A DNA stretch of 64,000 bases. Source: Cervus elaphus (lineage: Eukaryota; Chordata; Mammalia; Artiodactyla; Cervidae). Numbering within the stretch: position 1 is the stretch's first letter; every line of letters starts with the position of its first letter. Location: contig NC_057828.1 of assembly GCF_910594005.1 (NCBI RefSeq), positions 10,552,235 through 10,616,234 on the forward strand. The letters run 5' to 3'. The notes beneath the pieces were generated by a model. The model saw only the letters and a list, made by a program, of their open reading frames with translations, was not told the DNA's origin and searched no databases. Both the position numbers and the translations under genes were made by a program. Of this stretch, positions 21,776-32,689 are shown piece by piece.

Positions 21776-23310
21776 TATATAAAGCAAATGGTAAGCAAAA
21801 TGGAGTGCCCTAAAAGTAAGAGTGATTACAAAAATTTAATTAGAAAATTTGGTATAAACATCAGAATCATTGAAAGTACACCATGCTTATTTAAATATGT
21901 TTTGCTACTTCAGTTTTGATCTATAAAAGAAATCCAAAGACTTGCCATATAGTGTCTGAATTTTTTTATCTCATGTATATGTGTAGGCATTATATCTAAA
22001 TGAAACAAATTCAGTGTTTATGAATTACATCTGTTTCAAATTCCACAAATTCCTTAATATTAAAACTCAAAAACAATATGAAAAGAGCTTTAAAAATCAA
22101 CCAGAACACTGATTTTAATGCTGCCCTACTAAAATATTTAAAAGTAATGACCTGAACCTTTTTTGTAAAGTCTAGCTTTCTAGGTCTTTTGCTGAAAGAC
22201 TACCCCTCTTACCTTACTATTGAGAGCATTAAAATCCCCAGGAAAATGAGAGAGATGCTATTACCGCATATAATATAATAAGGGGATTTTTGTTCCTTTT
22301 AGAGAAAGTCTTCTGACATTTTTTTCTCTTGTCCAGTTATATATATACATATATATATAAATATATGCTAAGGGCATTTGCCTTGTTACTTGTCTGTTAC
22401 TGAGTGCTATACTACTGAATGAGTCCCTGGTGTCACTTAGTTTTCTGTGTGAGGAAGCGGAGCAAAAATTCTCTCACTAAGGCCAAACTATTTATTTCTA
22501 TGCATGGTAGAGTCTATGAGCAAAGATAGCAAGCTGTATTTTAAAATTAAATCAAATAAGTACCTCTAAAATATACAAATATATGTATAGATACATCTGT
22601 GCATCTTAAGATAGATCAGAATATTCATGTATATCTCACCATTTCTATATCTACGTCTAAATCTGTGTTTACTTCCTTGTCTCTCCTGAAGAGCAAAAGA
22701 CCACTGAATGCAGGCAATAACAGTTATTGTTCACTTGACTTACTATCAGCAAGTTAGTAAAGGCCTGCTGTCTCTCAAAGTACCTAATCTTATTGACTGG
22801 ACAAAGCCAAAAACGTTTCCTTTGGGTCTAAACTCATCTAATGAAAGCATTGTTTAACTCAACACAAAAATACACACATACACATACATGCACACACAGC
22901 TGTTTTTTGTTTTGTTTGTTTTGTTTTGTTTTTAGGCCAGTCTGTATCTCATACTCTTTTAGTGTAAATAGTTTCATATTTTATTTAAAACTTAAAGCAG
23001 AAAAATGAATCCAGTGTTCATAAATATAAGAAATAGCATCATGAATGTGCAAAAAGAAAAAAAGTTTGGAATATCAGAGGTCCCAAGGCACCATTTGCAT
23101 TTTTTGTAAACATTTATTCTCTTACAAATTTTTAAGTTTGCTCTAAATATTTAAGGTTTATATTTATCAATGAAGAGACGTCCAACATTGCTGCAGCTTG
23201 ATGATGATGGTCAATTTTGCAATCTTTTACACTACTGCTATATTTTGCCTTTTCCCAGAAGATTAACAAGGGATTTTGCAAGAAGCATTTATATTTTAAT
23301 TTAAAAATGA
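21776..23310. other. AT-rich DNA with simple repeats
   Basis: No gene seen. A (TA)n-like stretch lies at about 22336-22366 and a TTTTG/GTTTT repeat at about 22900-22932. CACA-rich DNA precedes the latter. Confidence 0.6.
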
Positions 23311-23931
23311 CACACAGGTGCAAAAATGAAAATACAGATCAATGGAACAAGATAGAAAGCCCAGAAATAAACCCATGCACATACATTCAAGTGATCTACA
23401 ACAAAGGAGTTAAGTATATACAATGAACAAAAACAGTCTCCTCAAGAAATGATGCTGGGAAGCTAGATAACGACATGTTAAAGAATGAAATTAAAACATT
23501 TTCTAACAACACACACATACAAATAAACTCAAAATGAATTAAAGGCCTAAATGTAAGACTGGATACTGTAAAACTCCTAGAGGAAAAGATACACAGAACC
23601 TCTTTGATATAAATCATGGCAATATCTTTATGAATTTGACTTGCAGAGTAATGGAAATAAATATAAACAAATCAGACCTAGTTAAACTTAAAAACTTCTG
23701 CTCAGCAAAGGAAACCAAAAACAAACTGAAATGACAACCTACAAAGTGGGGAAAATATTTGTGAATGATGTGATTAATCTCCAGGGATTAATCTCTAAAC
23801 TATAAAAACAGCTTATGCAGGTTGATATAAAAATTAAAAATCAAAACAACTCAACCCAAACATGGGTAGAAGATGTAAATAAGCATTTCTCTGAAGAAGA
23901 CATACAACTGGTCAACAGACAAATGAAAAGA

Positions 23932-24118
23932 TGCCTGACCCTTTGCGACCCCATGGACTGTGGCCCACCAGGCTCCTCCATCCATGGGATTCTCCAGGCA
24001 AGAACACTGGAGTGGGTAATCATTTCCTTCTCCAGGGGATCTTCCCAAACCAGGGATTGAACCTGGGTCTCGTGCATTGTAGGCAGATGCTTTACCATCT
24101 GAGCCACCAGGGAAGTCC
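23932..24118 (-). mobile_element. Bov-tA SINE nested in L1
   Basis: It begins abruptly at CCCTTTGCGACCCCATGG and ends with the head CTGAGCCACCAGGGAAGTCC. The L1 reading resumes at CTAATTATTAGAGAAATGC. Confidence 0.92.
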
Positions 24119-24883
24119 CTCTAATTATTAGAGAAATGCAAATCAAAACTATAGTGAGATACCACCTCACACCAGTCCAAATGACCATTATCAAAAAATG
24201 TACAAATAATAAAGGCTGAAAAGTATGTGGAGAAAAGAGAACCCTCTTAAACTGTTGGTGGGAATGTAAATTGCTACAACCAGCATGGAGAACAGTAAGG
24301 AGGCTCTTTACAAGACTAAAAAGAGCTACCATATGACTCAGAAATATCTCTCCTGGGCATAAATCCAGAGAAAACCATAATTTACAAAGATACAGGCATC
24401 CCGATATTCAGTGCAACACTTTTACAACAGCTGAGATATGGAAGCAAACTAAATGTCCATCAACAGAGGAAAGGATAAAGAAGAGGTGGTACATGTATAC
24501 TAGGGCATATTATTCAGTCATAAAAAAAGGAATGAAATAATGACACTTACAGCAACATAGATGGATCTTGACATTATCATACTAAGTGAAGTAAGCCAGA
24601 CAAAGACAAGCATCATATGGTATTGCTTATATGTTGATTCTTAGAAAAAAAAAAGAGATACAAATGAACTTACACACAAAACAAAAGAAACTTAAAGATG
24701 TTGAAAACAACCTTATTGTTACCAAAGGGAAAAGCAGGGGGAATAAATTAGGAGTTTGGGATTAAAATGTACATGCTGCTATATATAAAATATACAACTG
24801 ACAAAGGCCTACAGTATAGCACCAGGAATTATAGTCAATATTTTGCAATATCCTCTCAAGGAAAAGAACCTGAAATAAATAGA

Positions 24884-24886
<3 letters not shown>

Positions 24887-24928
<42 letters not shown>

Positions 24929-25130
24929 TTAGTTGTTAATTCGTGTCTGATTCTTTGCAACCCTATGACTGCAGCCCCACCAGGGTCCTCTGTCCGTGGG
25001 ATTTCCCAGGCAGGAACACTGGATCAGGTTGCCATTACCATCTCCAGGGCACCTTCCCCACCCAGGGCTTTAACCCGCACCTCCTGCCTTGGCAGGCAGA
25101 TTCTTTACTGCAGAGCCATCAGGAAAGCCC
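24887..25130 (-). mobile_element. Bov-tA SINE with a (TG)n tail, nested in L1
   Basis: The (GT)n run at 24887-24922 sits at the 3' (left) end of the reverse-oriented SINE, so on the minus strand it is a (CA)n tail grown from the SINE terminus. The head ends near GCAGAGCCATCAGGAAAGCC. L1 3' UTR sequence resumes on the right (ACTGAATCACTTTGCCG). Confidence 0.88.
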
Positions 25131-25504
25131 AGAGATGCATATGTCTGTGTATATATATATAACTGAATCACTTTGCCGTACACCCGAGATGAATACAACA
25201 TTGTAAATCAACTGTACTTCAATAAAAATGAAATATTAATTCATGAAACAAATTTTAAGGGCCTACAGGTAATTTGACTCCAAGCAAAGTAAGCAATGAT
25301 TTAAGTACCAGCATTTATATGTCCCCATTACATAAGACTCCCCACGTGACCCCTGCCCCTGCCCACTGTCTGCTCCTGTGTCTATCTGTAGTCTCAGGCC
25401 TCAGTCTGATGTCAAACACTACATGTGCACAGCTTTCTTGTGGAGTCTGGGAGAAGGAAAATCCCAGTTTAACTGCTTAATAGCCATGTGAGTGTTATGA
25501 ACTT

Positions 25505-25738
25505 AATTTTGTCCTCCTACACTTTTCTGTTGGAGTCTTAATTCTGTATCTGCACAGAGAGAAAGCCACGAGGGAACCCAATGAAAAGGCAGGCATCTCA
25601 AGGCCAAGGATGGACTTCTCAAGAGAAACCAACTTGATCTTACCTCCCAGCTTCCAGAACGTGAGAGAATAGTGTTCTGTCTTTCAGACAACCCAGTCTG
25701 TGGTATTTTCTGATGGCAGCCCTAGTAAACTAAGACAA
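25505..25738 (+). mobile_element. probable MaLR (MLT1/MST-type) LTR fragment
   Basis: The right end follows the typical MaLR 3' order: CTTCCAGAACGTGAGAGAA, CAACCCAGTCTGTGGTATTTTCTGATGGCAGCC in adjoining pieces, then AAACTAAGACAAGA. The left part is diverged. Confidence 0.55.
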
Positions 25739-25916
25739 GACCCTAAAACATCTTTGAATCTAAATTACTTTAGCTATTTATACAGCTTCTAATGACAACA
25801 GATTGTATTGATGAACATGTGAAATAATCTAGAGACAATGATGTACACACCCATGAATCTTATTTTCTCTTGGTATGTTCTTCCTGAGACTTTCAATTCC
25901 ACTGAACTCATTCCCA

Positions 25917-26132
25917 GGGCTTCCCTGGTGACTCAGAGGTAAAGAAACCACCTGCCAATTCAGGAGATGTGGGTTTTATCTCTGGGTCAGGAAGAACCCC
26001 TGAAGAAGGAAAAGGAAACCCGCCCCAGTATTCTTGCCTGGGAAATCCCACAGACAGAGGAGCCTGGTGGGCTATAGTCCATGGGGTTGCAAAGAGTCAG
26101 GCACAACTTAGCAATGAAACAACAACAAACAC
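25917..26132 (+). mobile_element. Bov-tA SINE with target duplication
   Basis: Complete copy from GGGCTTCCCTGGTGACTCAG to a (CAA)n-type tail. Flanks ACTCATTCCCA (25906-25916) and ACTCAGTCCCA (26133-26143) match at 10 of 11 positions and mark the insertion site. Confidence 0.93.
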
Positions 26133-26995
26133 ACTCAGTCCCATCAGTGGTCATGTTATAAATATAAGGGCAGAAAATGAGAAGAGAAAACGTTAATAGT
26201 CAAAGGCATCTAGAGAAAGTTTACTTGCATAAAATTTACAAAATATTATTCAATAATATCTTGTTTTATTTTTACTTTCCTCTAGTTCTGCTGATACTAT
26301 TCTTCATGAATATGTCTCTTAGAATATTACTTTTATCTTTAAATGAAATATTTCAAAATGAAGAACACCCTTAGAAATTCTTACAGTATTACAATGTAAG
26401 TAAATATAAAATGAAAATGACTTCATCTTGTTGTATAAGCAATTAATACATTTTTGGTCTCATATTTAAATGTCAATTTGTTGGGTCTCTCAAATCTTCT
26501 GCCTGAAACTTGTGAGTCACATTCAAGAGTGCCGACAACTCAAGAGAAGAGATCTTTCTCTGCCCCAGTTTGCTTCACTTCATAGTCCCATAGACTTCTT
26601 ACAGCTTTTTCTTGACAAAAAGCTGATAATCATGATTAATCCCTCACTTTCTTTCACTTCGTATTTCACATCTGCTAGTTCAACCTTCAGAATTTGACCA
26701 CCCACCCCACCACCACCTCCACCAATTCTAAATCAAATCTCCCCTTACATTAGTTCTTTTCAGTCCTTGAACCACAAACCCTGCAAAGGATCAGACCACA
26801 CACCCCAACTCTCCTCCCCCGAGGGAGCTTTGCCTCACAGGGCAGTCCCACACATGCTCTTTTTCTTAATCAACTTCCCCAAAGAAGGCTGATCAAATCG
26901 CTTGATCCCCATTATCTCTAATTAAAGGTAGGGAGAAAAAAGGAACTGATATTATCTACATCCGGCGATTCTAGGCTAGCTCCCTTTTGAATTGT
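26133..26995. other. unique DNA, no gene seen
   Basis: AT-rich then slightly C-rich sequence with frames up to 75 codons. A CCACCCCACCACCACCTCCACC low-complexity patch (in two pieces) lies near 26700. Confidence 0.55.
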
Positions 26996-27205
26996 GTGTG
27001 TGCCAGTAGGGTCCACCTCTTTGTGTTCCCATGGACTGTAGCCCACAAGGTTCCTCTGTCCATGGATTTCTCCAGACAAGAATACTGGAGTGGGCTGCTA
27101 TTTCCTTCTCTAGGAGATTCCCAGCCCAGGGACTGAACCTGAGTCTCTTGCCTCCTCTACAATGAAAGGCAGATTCTTTACCTCTGCATCCCCTGGGAAG
27201 CACAT
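26996..27205 (-). mobile_element. Bov-tA SINE
   Basis: Reverse orientation. The TGTGTGTGCCAGTAGGGTCC tail end is unusual, then the standard block CCATGGACTGTAGCCCAC follows. It ends with the head CATCCCCTGGGAAGC. Confidence 0.88.
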
Positions 27206-27385
27206 CTTTACATATGTGAAATTATTACATTCCTTTCATAGACAATGAAACCAATGAGCATCTGGAGTATTTGTGTAATTCTGAACAAGTATTAATCTAG
27301 CTAACTAGTAGCAACACTGGGATTCAAATCCAGATAAATGTGGGGCCAATTTCCATGCTCTATCTACCACATGCTGCCTTGAAGA
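27206..27385 (-). mobile_element. probable MIR SINE fragment
   Basis: Reverse MIR order: TTTCATAGACAATGAAACC, AGTATTAATCTAGCTAACTA, CACTGGGATTCAAATCCAG and CATGCTCTATCTACCACATG. Confidence 0.5.
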
Positions 27386-27626
27386 CATTCTTTAGTGCTT
27401 CTCATTGGCTTCACTTGTATTCCAGAATGACTATTCTGGCAGGTAGTAAGAGGAAGTGTTTAGGAAGCAGAAAAAAATCCGAATTTGAAGACCATATCTT
27501 CATACGTAAAATGGAAATAAACATTTCTAACACGGAGAGTTCTTTAATTAAATCAAAGAAGGCAGATAAAGAAATTAGCACTGTTACTAGGAAAGACTAA
27601 GAACACACACAGATACACAACTTTCT

Positions 27627-28865
27627 CATTCAGTTCAGTTCAGTTCAGTCAGTTCAGTTCAGTTCAGTCCCACAGTCATGTCTGTTTGCAACCCCATGGA
27701 CTGTGGCACACCAGGCTTCCCTGTCCATCACCAAATCCCGGAGCTTGCTCAAACTCATGCCCATTGAATCAGTGATGCCATCCAACTATCTCATCCTGGG
27801 TCATCCCCTTCTCCTCCTGCCCCCAATCCCTCCCAGCGTCAGGGTCTTTTCCAATGAGTCAACTCTTCGCATGAGGTGGCCAAAGTATTGGAGTTTCAAC
27901 TTCAGCATCAGACATTCCAATGAATATCAAGGACTGATCTCCTTTAGGATGGGCGGGTTGAATCTCCTTGCAGTCCAAGGACTCTCTAGAGTCTTCTCCA
28001 ACACCACTGTTCAAAAGCATCAGTCTTTCGGTGCTCGGTTTTCTTTATGGTCCTGCTCACACATTCATATGTGAGTGCTGGTAAACCATAGCTTTCACTA
28101 GACTGACCTTTGTTGGCAAAGTAATGTCTCTGCTTTTTAAAATGCTGTCTAGTTTTGTCATAGCTTTTCTTCAAAGAAGCAAGTGTCTTTTAATTTCATG
28201 GCTTCAGTCATCATCTGCAGTGATTTTGGAGCCTCCAAAAATAAAGTCAACCACTGTTTCCATTGTTTCCCCATTTTTTGACATGATGGGATGGGACCGG
28301 ATGCCATGATCTTCGTTTTTTAATGGTGAGTTTTAATCCAGCTTTTTCACTCCTCCCTTTCACTTCCATCAAGAGACTCTTTAGTTCATCTTTGCTTTCT
28401 GCCATAAGGGTGGTGTTATCTGCTTATCTGAGGTTGTTGATATTTCTCCTGGCAATCTTGATTCATCCAGCTTGTGTTTCATCCAACCCAGCATTTCACA
28501 TGATGTACTCTGCATAGAAGTTAAGTAAGTAGAGTGACTATATACAGCCTTGACATACTCCTTTCCGTTTGGAACCAGTCTGTTCTTCCATGTCTGGCTC
28601 TAACTGTTGCTTCTTGACCTGCATAGAGATTTCTCAGGAGGCAAGTCAGGTGGTCTGGTATTCCCATCTCTTTCAGAATTTTCCATAGCTTACTGCAATC
28701 CACACAGTCAAAAGCTTTGGTGTAGTCGATAAAGCAGAAGTAAATGTTTTCCTGGAACTCTCTTGCTTTTTCAGTGATCCAGCAGATGTTGGCAATTTGA
28801 CCTCTGGTTCCTCTGCCCTTGTTACAGTCCAGCTTTCACAACTATCCATGACCACTGGGAAGACT
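27627..28865 (-). mobile_element. BovB 3' copy, rearranged at its 5' side
   Basis: Minus-strand BovB beginning with a (CAGTT)n-rich 3' end (27632-27669) and running through the RT tail to the fingers region. After CAGTCCAGCTTTCACAACTA (28826-28845) the order jumps to CATGACCACTGGGAAGACTA, a segment that belongs some 760 bases earlier in this copy. Either a short second copy or an internal rearrangement is therefore present. Frames are broken throughout. Confidence 0.9.
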
Positions 28866-29179
28866 ATAATTATTTATTGTATACATTTAATGAAAGAGGC
28901 AAATATTTATATCTGTTGCTGTGTAAATAAAGATGTTAAAAAATAAGATCAGTACATCTCTGGCCATTTCATTGACCAATTGTGTCTTCTTTTGTCTGTC
29001 ATATTAAGAGCTTTAAAAAAAAAAAAAAAAGCTTTTAATATGTCTCAGGTGACTGATCATTTGCAATAGAAGTCAAAATGGTAGTTATATAATTCCACAG
29101 ATTGCTTTGGTAGGCAATAAAACAGAAAATTCGTACTGTTTGAGCTTTTCCACAGTTGTTCCTTTATTTAAAATAAGCT
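28866..29179. other. AT-rich DNA, no gene seen
   Basis: Contains an A16 run near 29016-29031 flanked by AGCTTT on both sides, possibly a small inverted repeat. Confidence 0.55.
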
Positions 29180-29923
29180 TTCTATTTCCAGTTTTTTAAG
29201 AAATCTCCTCACTGTTCTCCATAGTGGCTGTACTAGTTTGCATTCCCACCAACAGTGTAAGAGGGTTCCCTTTTCTCCACACCCTCTCCAGCATTTATTG
29301 TTTGTAGACTTTTGGATAGCAGCCATCCTGACTATGACCCAGCAATACCACTTCTGGGCATACACACCGAGGAAACCAGATCTGAAAGAGACACGTGCAC
29401 CCCAGTGTTCATCACAGCACTGTTTATAATAGCCAGGACATGGAAGCAACCTAGATGCCCATAAGCAGATGGATGGATAAGGAAGCTGTGGTACATATAC
29501 ACCATGGAATATTACTCAGCCATTAAAAAGAATTCATTTGAATCATTTCTAATGAGATGGATGAAACTGGAGCCCATTATACAGAGTGAAGTAAGCCAGA
29601 AAGATAAAGAATATTACAGCATACTAACACATATATATGGAATTTAGAAAGATGGTAATGATAACCCTATATGCAAAACAGAAAAAGAGACACAGATGTA
29701 CAGAAGAGAATTTTGGACTCTGTGGGAGACGGCGAGGGTGGGATGTTTCGAGAGAACAGCATCAAAACATGTATATTATCTATAGTGAAGCAGATCACCA
29801 GCCCAGATTGGATGCATAAGACAAGTGCTCAAGCCTGGTGCACTTGTCATACATGACAAAACCCACTACAATGTTGTAGAGTAATTGGCCTCCAACTAAT
29901 CAAAATAAATGAAAAAAAAAAAA
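29180..29923 (+). mobile_element. short L1 with 5' inversion (twin-priming type)
   Basis: The left part (29180-29333) is the minus-strand ORF2 end (TTCTATTTCCAGTTTTTTAAG to CAGCCATCCTGACT). The right part (29333-29923) continues on the plus strand from TATGACCCAGCAATACC through the 3' UTR to GAAAAAAAAAAAA. The two pieces are adjacent in the L1 consensus with only about seven bases lost, the signature of twin priming. A short AAGCTT lies on both flanks. The plus part still shows the ORF2 C-terminus with stops. Confidence 0.9.
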
Positions 29924-30907
29924 GCTTTAAAAATGCCATTATGGAATATAGTGAAGTGATCTAAATATTTACAGTTATAAGAAAAGGTTCAAGAATGGTG
30001 TACTTGGCAAGTATTTCTAAACTGTACACAATTTGTTAAAAATTAATAAAATACCAGTTGTTATCATTAAAAAAAATAAAATATCCAAATAGTTCTTGGT
30101 AATTTTTCTTAATCTCTCTTTTTCAGTATTGTTTGAAGAATAGGGTTTTATAATCTAATATGATAAATTGAGTATCATTTAAGGAATGGCTTTGACTTAC
30201 AAACCACAAAAGGATGTTTCTATTTCTTATATTAGTTCAATATTAAAAAAAAGAATCACGGGCCCTTTGGCTGTGATCAATTAGACTAAACTTTTGGCTG
30301 TTTTTTAAAAATCTATCTACTTTCTGTATGGTTGTAAAATAAGGCAATTTTTAGGGCAATATTTACCTTAAAGAAATGTGCTTTCCACTGCCAAGATAAG
30401 TATAGGGAATTTTTATTTTATTTTATTTTTCTTTCCAGTGGTATTTTTTTCCAGTGAGGTATTTGGAAATTTCCCAGATTTATAAAACATCAGTATTAAA
30501 AATATAATAAATAATTATAGTATAAAAGCAAATTACATAGGAATTTAAAAATATTATCCCTTCATTAAAACTTTTTACGAATGGAAAGTTTATAAGGGAT
30601 TATCTCTTGAATGCTGGAGAAAAATCAGGCCCCACACTGCATAACCAAAACTAACATTATTGAAGACAAATGGCATTACTCAGTGTAATGATAAGGCTGA
30701 CAATTCACAGGAAAAATTGTGTGAAAAAGTTAAGCCATTTATGACATATATATATGTGTGTGTGTGTGTGTCTCTATATATTTTACATAGACATATATGT
30801 ATATATAGTAAAATCCATTTAGTGCTATCATTTGTAGGTGTCAATGAAAATTCTTATTTTTTATTTGATTCAATTTTTATTAGATTATTTTTTAGATATA
30901 CCAATGT
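29924..30907. other. AT-rich DNA, no gene seen
   Basis: Contains a TA/TG microsatellite at about 30745-30775 and several TATA-like stretches. Frames are short. Confidence 0.55.
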
Positions 30908-31345
30908 TTTTTAAATTAATTTATTTTTTAATTGAAGGATAATTGATTTACAGAATTTTGTTGTTTTCTGTCAAACCTCAACATGAATCAACCATAGGTA
31001 TACATTTATCCCCTCCCTCCTGAGCCTCCCTGTCATCTCTCTGCCCATCCCACCCTTCTCTAGATTGATACAGAGCCCCTGTTTGAGTCTCCTAAGCCAT
31101 ACAGCAAATTCCCGTTGGCCGTCTACTTTACATAGGGTAATGTAAGTTTCCATGTTACTCTCTTCATATATCTCATCCTCCCCCTCCCTCTCCCCATCTA
31201 TAAGTCTATTCTCTAAATCTGTTTCTTCATTGCTGCCCTGTAAATAAATCCTTTGGTATCATCTTTCTAGGTTCCGTATATATGCAGTAGTATACAATAT
31301 TTATCTTTTTCTTTCTGACTTACTTCACTCTGTATAATAAGCTCT
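30908..31345 (-). mobile_element. L1 3' UTR, minus strand
   Basis: Reads as an artiodactyl L1 3' end in reverse: an AATTTATTTTTTAATTGAAGG start (its A-rich tail), GATTTACAGAATTTTGTTG, CTACTTTACATAGGGTAATG and ACTTACTTCACTCTGTATAA. It appears to be the 3' end of the minus-strand L1 that resumes at 32690. About 475 bases, judged by the plus-strand copy, are missing where the BovB sits. Confidence 0.82.
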
Positions 31346-32687
31346 TCCATTCAGTTCAGTTCAGTATCAGTCGTGTCTGACTCTTTGTGACCCGTAAACC
31401 GCAGCACACCAGATCGCCCTGTCCATCACCAACGTCAACTGTGAACATCCAGATGTTCAAGCTGGTTTTAGAAAAGGCAGAGGAACCAGAGATCAAATTG
31501 CCAATATCTGCTGCGTCATCAAAAAAGCAAGAGAGTTCCAGAAAATACATCTATTTCTGCATTATTGACTACGCCAAAGCCTTAGACTGTGTGGATCATA
31601 ATAAACTGTGGAAAATTCTGAAAGAGATGGGAATACCAGACCACCTGACCTGCCTCTTGAGAAATCTATATGCAGGTCAGGAAGCAACAGTTAGAACTGG
31701 ACATGGAACAACAGAGACTGGTTCCAAATAGGAAAAGGAGTACGTCAAGGCCGTATATTGTCACCTGCTTATTTCACTTATATGCACAGTATATAATGAG
31801 AAGTCTCACATCTCTCTCACATCATGAGAAATGCTGGGCTGGAAGAAGCACAAGCTGGAATCAAGATTGCTGGAAGAAATATCAGTAACCTCAGATATGC
31901 AGATGACACCACCCTTATGGCAGAGAGGGAAGAGGAACTAAAAAGCCTCTTGATCAAAGTGAAAGAGGAGAGTTAAAAAGTTGGCTTAAAGCTCAACATT
32001 CAGAAAACTAAGATCATGGCATCTGGTCTCATCACCTCATGGGAAATAGATGGGGAGAAAGTGGAAACAGTGTCAGACTTTATTTTCTGGGGGCTCCAAA
32101 ATCACTGCAGATGGTGACTGCAGCCATGAAATTAAAAGACACTTACTCCTTGGAAGGAAAGTCATGACCACCCTAGATAGCATGTTAAAAAACAGAGACA
32201 TGACTTTGCCAACAAAGGTCCATCTCATCAAGGCTATCGTTTTTCAAGTGGTCATGCATGGATGTGAGAGTTTGACTGTGAAGAAAGCTGAGCACCAAAA
32301 AATTGATGCCTTTGAACTGTCGTGTTGGAGAAGACTCTTAAGAGTCCCTTGGACTCAAGGAGATCCAACCAGTCCATCCTAAAGAAGATCAGTCCTGGGT
32401 GTTCATTAGAAGGACTGATGCTGAAGCTGAAACTCCAATACTTTGGGCACCTCATGCGAAGAGTTGACTCATTGGAAAAGATGGTGATGCTGGGAGGGAT
32501 TGGGGGCAGGAGGAGAAGGGGATGACAGAGGATGAGATGGCTGAATGGCATCACCAACTCAATTGGCATGAGTTTGATTGAAGTCCAGGATCTGGTGATG
32601 GAAAGGGAGGCCTGACATGCTGTGATTCATGGGGTCACAAAGAGTCGGACATGATTGAGAAACTGAACTGAATTGAACTGAACTAAA
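31346..32687 (+). mobile_element. BovB with an inverted copy of its 3' end
   Basis: The first 88 bases (31346-31433) are the BovB 3' terminus on the minus strand (CATTCAGTTCAGTTCAGTAT to CCCTGTCCATCACCAAC). Then the element reads on the plus strand from the RT domain (GATGTTCAAGCTGGTTTTAG) to its normal 3' end at 32687. The catalytic YADD is present as NLRYADDTTLMAE at about 31861-31899, but a stop follows within 30 codons and others occur. Both ends are thus BovB 3' termini in opposite orientation. It lies inside the minus-strand L1. Confidence 0.85.
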
Positions 32688-32689
32688 TA

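Larger units (their letters stand above)
23311..25235 (+). mobile_element. artiodactyl L1, ORF2 end and 3' UTR, hosting two SINEs
   Basis: Plus-strand L1 starting in the ORF2 C-terminal region (GATAGAAAGCCCAGAAATAAA) and running through GAAATGCAAATCAAAACTAT, AACTGTTGGTGGGAATG and the 3' UTR to ACTGTACTTCAATAAAAATG. The protein is broken by many stops. Two Bov-tA copies lie inside, so the L1 is older than both. Confidence 0.88.

Noticed and set aside
23841..24332. 163-codon minus-strand frame
   Set aside because: It crosses a Bov-tA and antisense L1 sequence, so it is a chimera of repeats and not a gene.
27632..27669. CRISPR-like or satellite array of CAGTT units
   Set aside because: It is the terminal (CTGAA)n repeat of BovB on the minus strand. 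There are no spacers, and the genome is vertebrate.
29016..29031. A third poly(A)-only insertion at the A16 run flanked by AGCTTT
   Set aside because: The flanking match is only about six bases and also reads as an inverted repeat, so a target duplication cannot be supported.
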